From: Corynebacterium lujinxingii | GTDB taxonomy: Bacteria; Actinomycetota; Actinomycetes; Mycobacteriales; Mycobacteriaceae | Assembly: GCF_014490555.1 (NCBI RefSeq) | Contig: NZ_CP061032.1 | Location: 744,001-808,000 of the forward strand | Direction: 5' to 3' | Length of the DNA: 64,000 nt | In this document: in pieces, positions 62,449 through 64,000 of the stretch | Layout of the letters: each line of letters starts with the position of its first letter | Numbering within the stretch: position 1 is the first letter of the stretch | The notes under the pieces: generated by a model | The model's input: only the letters and a program-made list of their open reading frames with translations | Told to the model about the DNA's origin: nothing | The model's database searches: none | Translations under genes and position numbers: made by a program

Positions 62449-62704
62449 CCTGCCCGTCGACCTGGCGGGTGCTGATAGCTTCTTCGACGCGTTTCGAGGC
62501 GCCGTCGAGGAGCACCTCGCACCGCTTCGCCAGCGCCTCGCCGCGCTCCCAGTACTTCAGGGACTCGTCGAGGCTCATTTGGCCTAGCTCGAGGATCTTC
62601 ACTGTTTCGACGAGCTCATCGCGCGCCTGCTCGTAGGAAAGCGTGTCCGGGTCGGGGAAGGCGTTGTCGTTGGCCTGGCCGGATCCGAAAGTGTTGTCTG
62701 CCAT
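62426..62704 (-). CDS. xseB: Exodeoxyribonuclease VII small subunit
   Basis: A 92-residue protein. The body [55 protein letters not shown] is the XseB signature, here with an N-terminal extension of about 20 residues. It pairs with XseA to form the single-strand-specific exonuclease. It overlaps the convergent DUF4245 end by 23 bases. Confidence 0.94.
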   Translation of the reverse strand: MADNTFGSGQANDNAFPDPDTLSYEQARDELVETVKILELGQMSLDESLKYWERGEALAKRCEVLLDGASKRVEEAISTRQVDGQASSDRPE

Positions 62705-62735
62705 TTTGTATTCCTTTTCGTGGTGTAAGTGGGTT

Positions 62736-63992
62736 CTAGTCGGCGGGAGTGGTGGACATGGAAGCGGCGGTAATCGAGCCGTCGCCGACGCGGATGCGAA
62801 GCTGCGCGCCGGGGGCCGCCTGGTCGATCGAGGTGACCACTTCTGGCTCCGAGTGGTCGCGCGGGACGACCTGGACCACGGCATAGCCGCGGGCAAGCGT
62901 GGCGGAGGGGCCGAGGGCGGCAACCTGGGAGCGCAGTGCGGCGATCTGCTGCGACTCGCGCGACAGCAGGTGCGAGATGTCGCGGCGCATCAGGGTGCCG
63001 GCGCGCTCGATCTCCTCGTGGCGGCGAGTGATCGCCATCATCGGGTCTGCTAGTGCGGGGCGGGTGCGTACCGACGCCAACCCGTTACGTTCCCGCTGTA
63101 CCCAGCCACGCAGGGCGGCGGTGATGCGGGCGCGTGCGTCGTCGAGAAGCGCGCGCTCCTGCGCCACGTCCGGCACAGCGCGCTTGGCGGCGTCGGTCGG
63201 GGTGGCGGCGCGCACGTCGGCGACGTTGTCCAGCACGGGATTGTCCGGCTCGTGGCCGATCGCGGAGATGACCGGGGTGCCGGCGGTGGCGACGGCGCGC
63301 TGCAGCGCTTCCTCCGAAAACGGCAGCAAGTCCTCGACGGAACCGCCGCCGCGGGCGATGATGATCACCTCGACGTCCGGGTCGCGGTCGAGGGTGTGCA
63401 GCGCCTCGATCACCGCGGGCACCGTCGTCGGGCCCTGGACCGGGGTGTTGATGATCTCGAAGTTCACCTGCGGCCAGCGCCCCTGGGCGACGGTGACCAC
63501 ATCGCGCTCGGCCGCCGAGCCGCGGCCGGTGATCAGCCCGACTTTTTTCGGCAGGTAGGGAAGCGGCCGCTTGCGGGCCGGGTCGAACAGGCCCTCGGAG
63601 GCGAGTTGCTTGCGTAGCGCCTCGATCCGGGCGAGCAGCTCGCCCGCGCCGACGTGGCGGATCTCCGCGACCTTCATGGAAAACGAGCCGCGGCCGGGAT
63701 AAAACGTCGGCTTGCCGTAGGCCACGACGCGGTCGCCGTCCTTGAGCGGCACCTGCATGCCCGTGAGCAGCCCTGTCTCGGCCGTCAACTGTACCGAGAC
63801 TTGCTCCTGGGTGTCGCGCAGTGTCAGGTACGACAACCGCCACGACGGCTTTGTGTTGATCTGTGTGAGCTGGCCTTCGATCCACAGCCATCCCAACCGG
63901 TCGATCCAACTCTTCACGGAGTTGTTGAGCTTCGCCACCGACCACGGCGTATCCGGCGTGCTCTTCGGCGGCGCGCCTTGTGATTCTGCCAC
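62736..63992 (-). CDS. xseA: Exodeoxyribonuclease VII large subunit
   Basis: A 418-residue protein, complete, starting at GTG 63992 ([31 protein letters not shown]). N-terminal OB fold ([27 protein letters not shown]), then catalytic region [68 protein letters not shown] long helical region follows. Degrades single-stranded DNA from both ends. xseB follows 31 bases downstream. Confidence 0.96.
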   Translation of the reverse strand: MAESQGAPPKSTPDTPWSVAKLNNSVKSWIDRLGWLWIEGQLTQINTKPSWRLSYLTLRDTQEQVSVQLTAETGLLTGMQVPLKDGDRVVAYGKPTFYPGRGSFSMKVAEIRHVGAGELLARIEALRKQLASEGLFDPARKRPLPYLPKKVGLITGRGSAAERDVVTVAQGRWPQVNFEIINTPVQGPTTVPAVIEALHTLDRDPDVEVIIIARGGGSVEDLLPFSEEALQRAVATAGTPVISAIGHEPDNPVLDNVADVRAATPTDAAKRAVPDVAQERALLDDARARITAALRGWVQRERNGLASVRTRPALADPMMAITRRHEEIERAGTLMRRDISHLLSRESQQIAALRSQVAALGPSATLARGYAVVQVVPRDHSEPEVVTSIDQAAPGAQLRIRVGDGSITAASMSTTPAD

Positions 63993-64000
63993 GCTGTGCT

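Noticed and set aside
1..64000. CRISPR array, insertion sequence or rRNA
   Set aside because: No regularly spaced repeats, transposase motifs or rRNA-like stretches were seen; the GGAACAAA repeats are too short and irregularly spaced for CRISPR.

Overview
The window is high-GC actinobacterial DNA, almost certainly from a Corynebacterium: it carries mycothiol S-conjugate amidase (mca), a short Z-prenyl transferase, class II fructose-bisphosphatase and class II fumarase, and its greA / DUF4307 / mca / small membrane protein / Z-prenyl synthase / coaA / glyA block has the gene order I recall from mycobacteria and corynebacteria. The species cannot be named from sequence alone. No CRISPR array, insertion sequence or rRNA is visible.

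Region 1 (1-about 33,050) is the right-hand part of a long-tailed siphovirus prophage integrated at a tRNA-Gln(TTG) gene (33,056-33,126, minus strand). The left end, with integrase and immunity genes, lies outside the window. In order it holds: a truncated HNH homing endonuclease; a VapE-type primase-helicase; a 250-bp cluster of GGAACAAA iteron-like repeats (possible replication origin); VRR-NUC nuclease, SNF2-like helicase and an unknown early protein; an AT-richer two-gene insert (unknown 343-aa protein plus four-helix membrane protein); HNH, small and large terminase; portal, MuF-like protein, scaffold, decoration protein and major capsid; five neck/connector proteins; major tail protein; tail chaperones with a probable -1 frameshift; a 2,144-aa tape measure with an embedded NlpC/P60-like domain; distal tail, baseplate and coiled-coil tail proteins; three small related tail-tip proteins; a carbohydrate-binding-like protein; an amidase endolysin; and three small membrane proteins (holin candidates). 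Beyond a strong terminator, two genes point the other way from their own promoter next to the attachment end and are probably expressed in the lysogen.

Region 2 (about 33,050-64,000) is ordinary chromosome: TetR regulator and mfd; a CPBP protease-like membrane protein; a phytase/esterase-like secreted protein; tRNA-Leu(TAA); an acyltransferase broken by an internal deletion; a complete osmoprotectant-type ABC transporter (ATPase, two permeases, binding lipoprotein) with a DoxX-like protein; photolyase; luxS; a SUFU-domain protein; a Bax-inhibitor-like protein; a lipoprotein; greA, DUF4307, mca, membrane protein, Z-prenyl synthase, coaA, glyA; a DUF5997 / LysR-substrate-domain pair; an LGFP lipoprotein; a TetR-controlled MFS exporter with a visible 30-bp operator; fumC; a second CPBP protein; glpX; DUF4245; and xseB-xseA.

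The most interesting material is in the prophage: the two-gene insert at 5,488-7,039 (an anti-phage candidate resting on architecture and position only), the iteron cluster whose doublet recurs just before the small terminase gene, and the lysogen-facing operon next to the attachment end.
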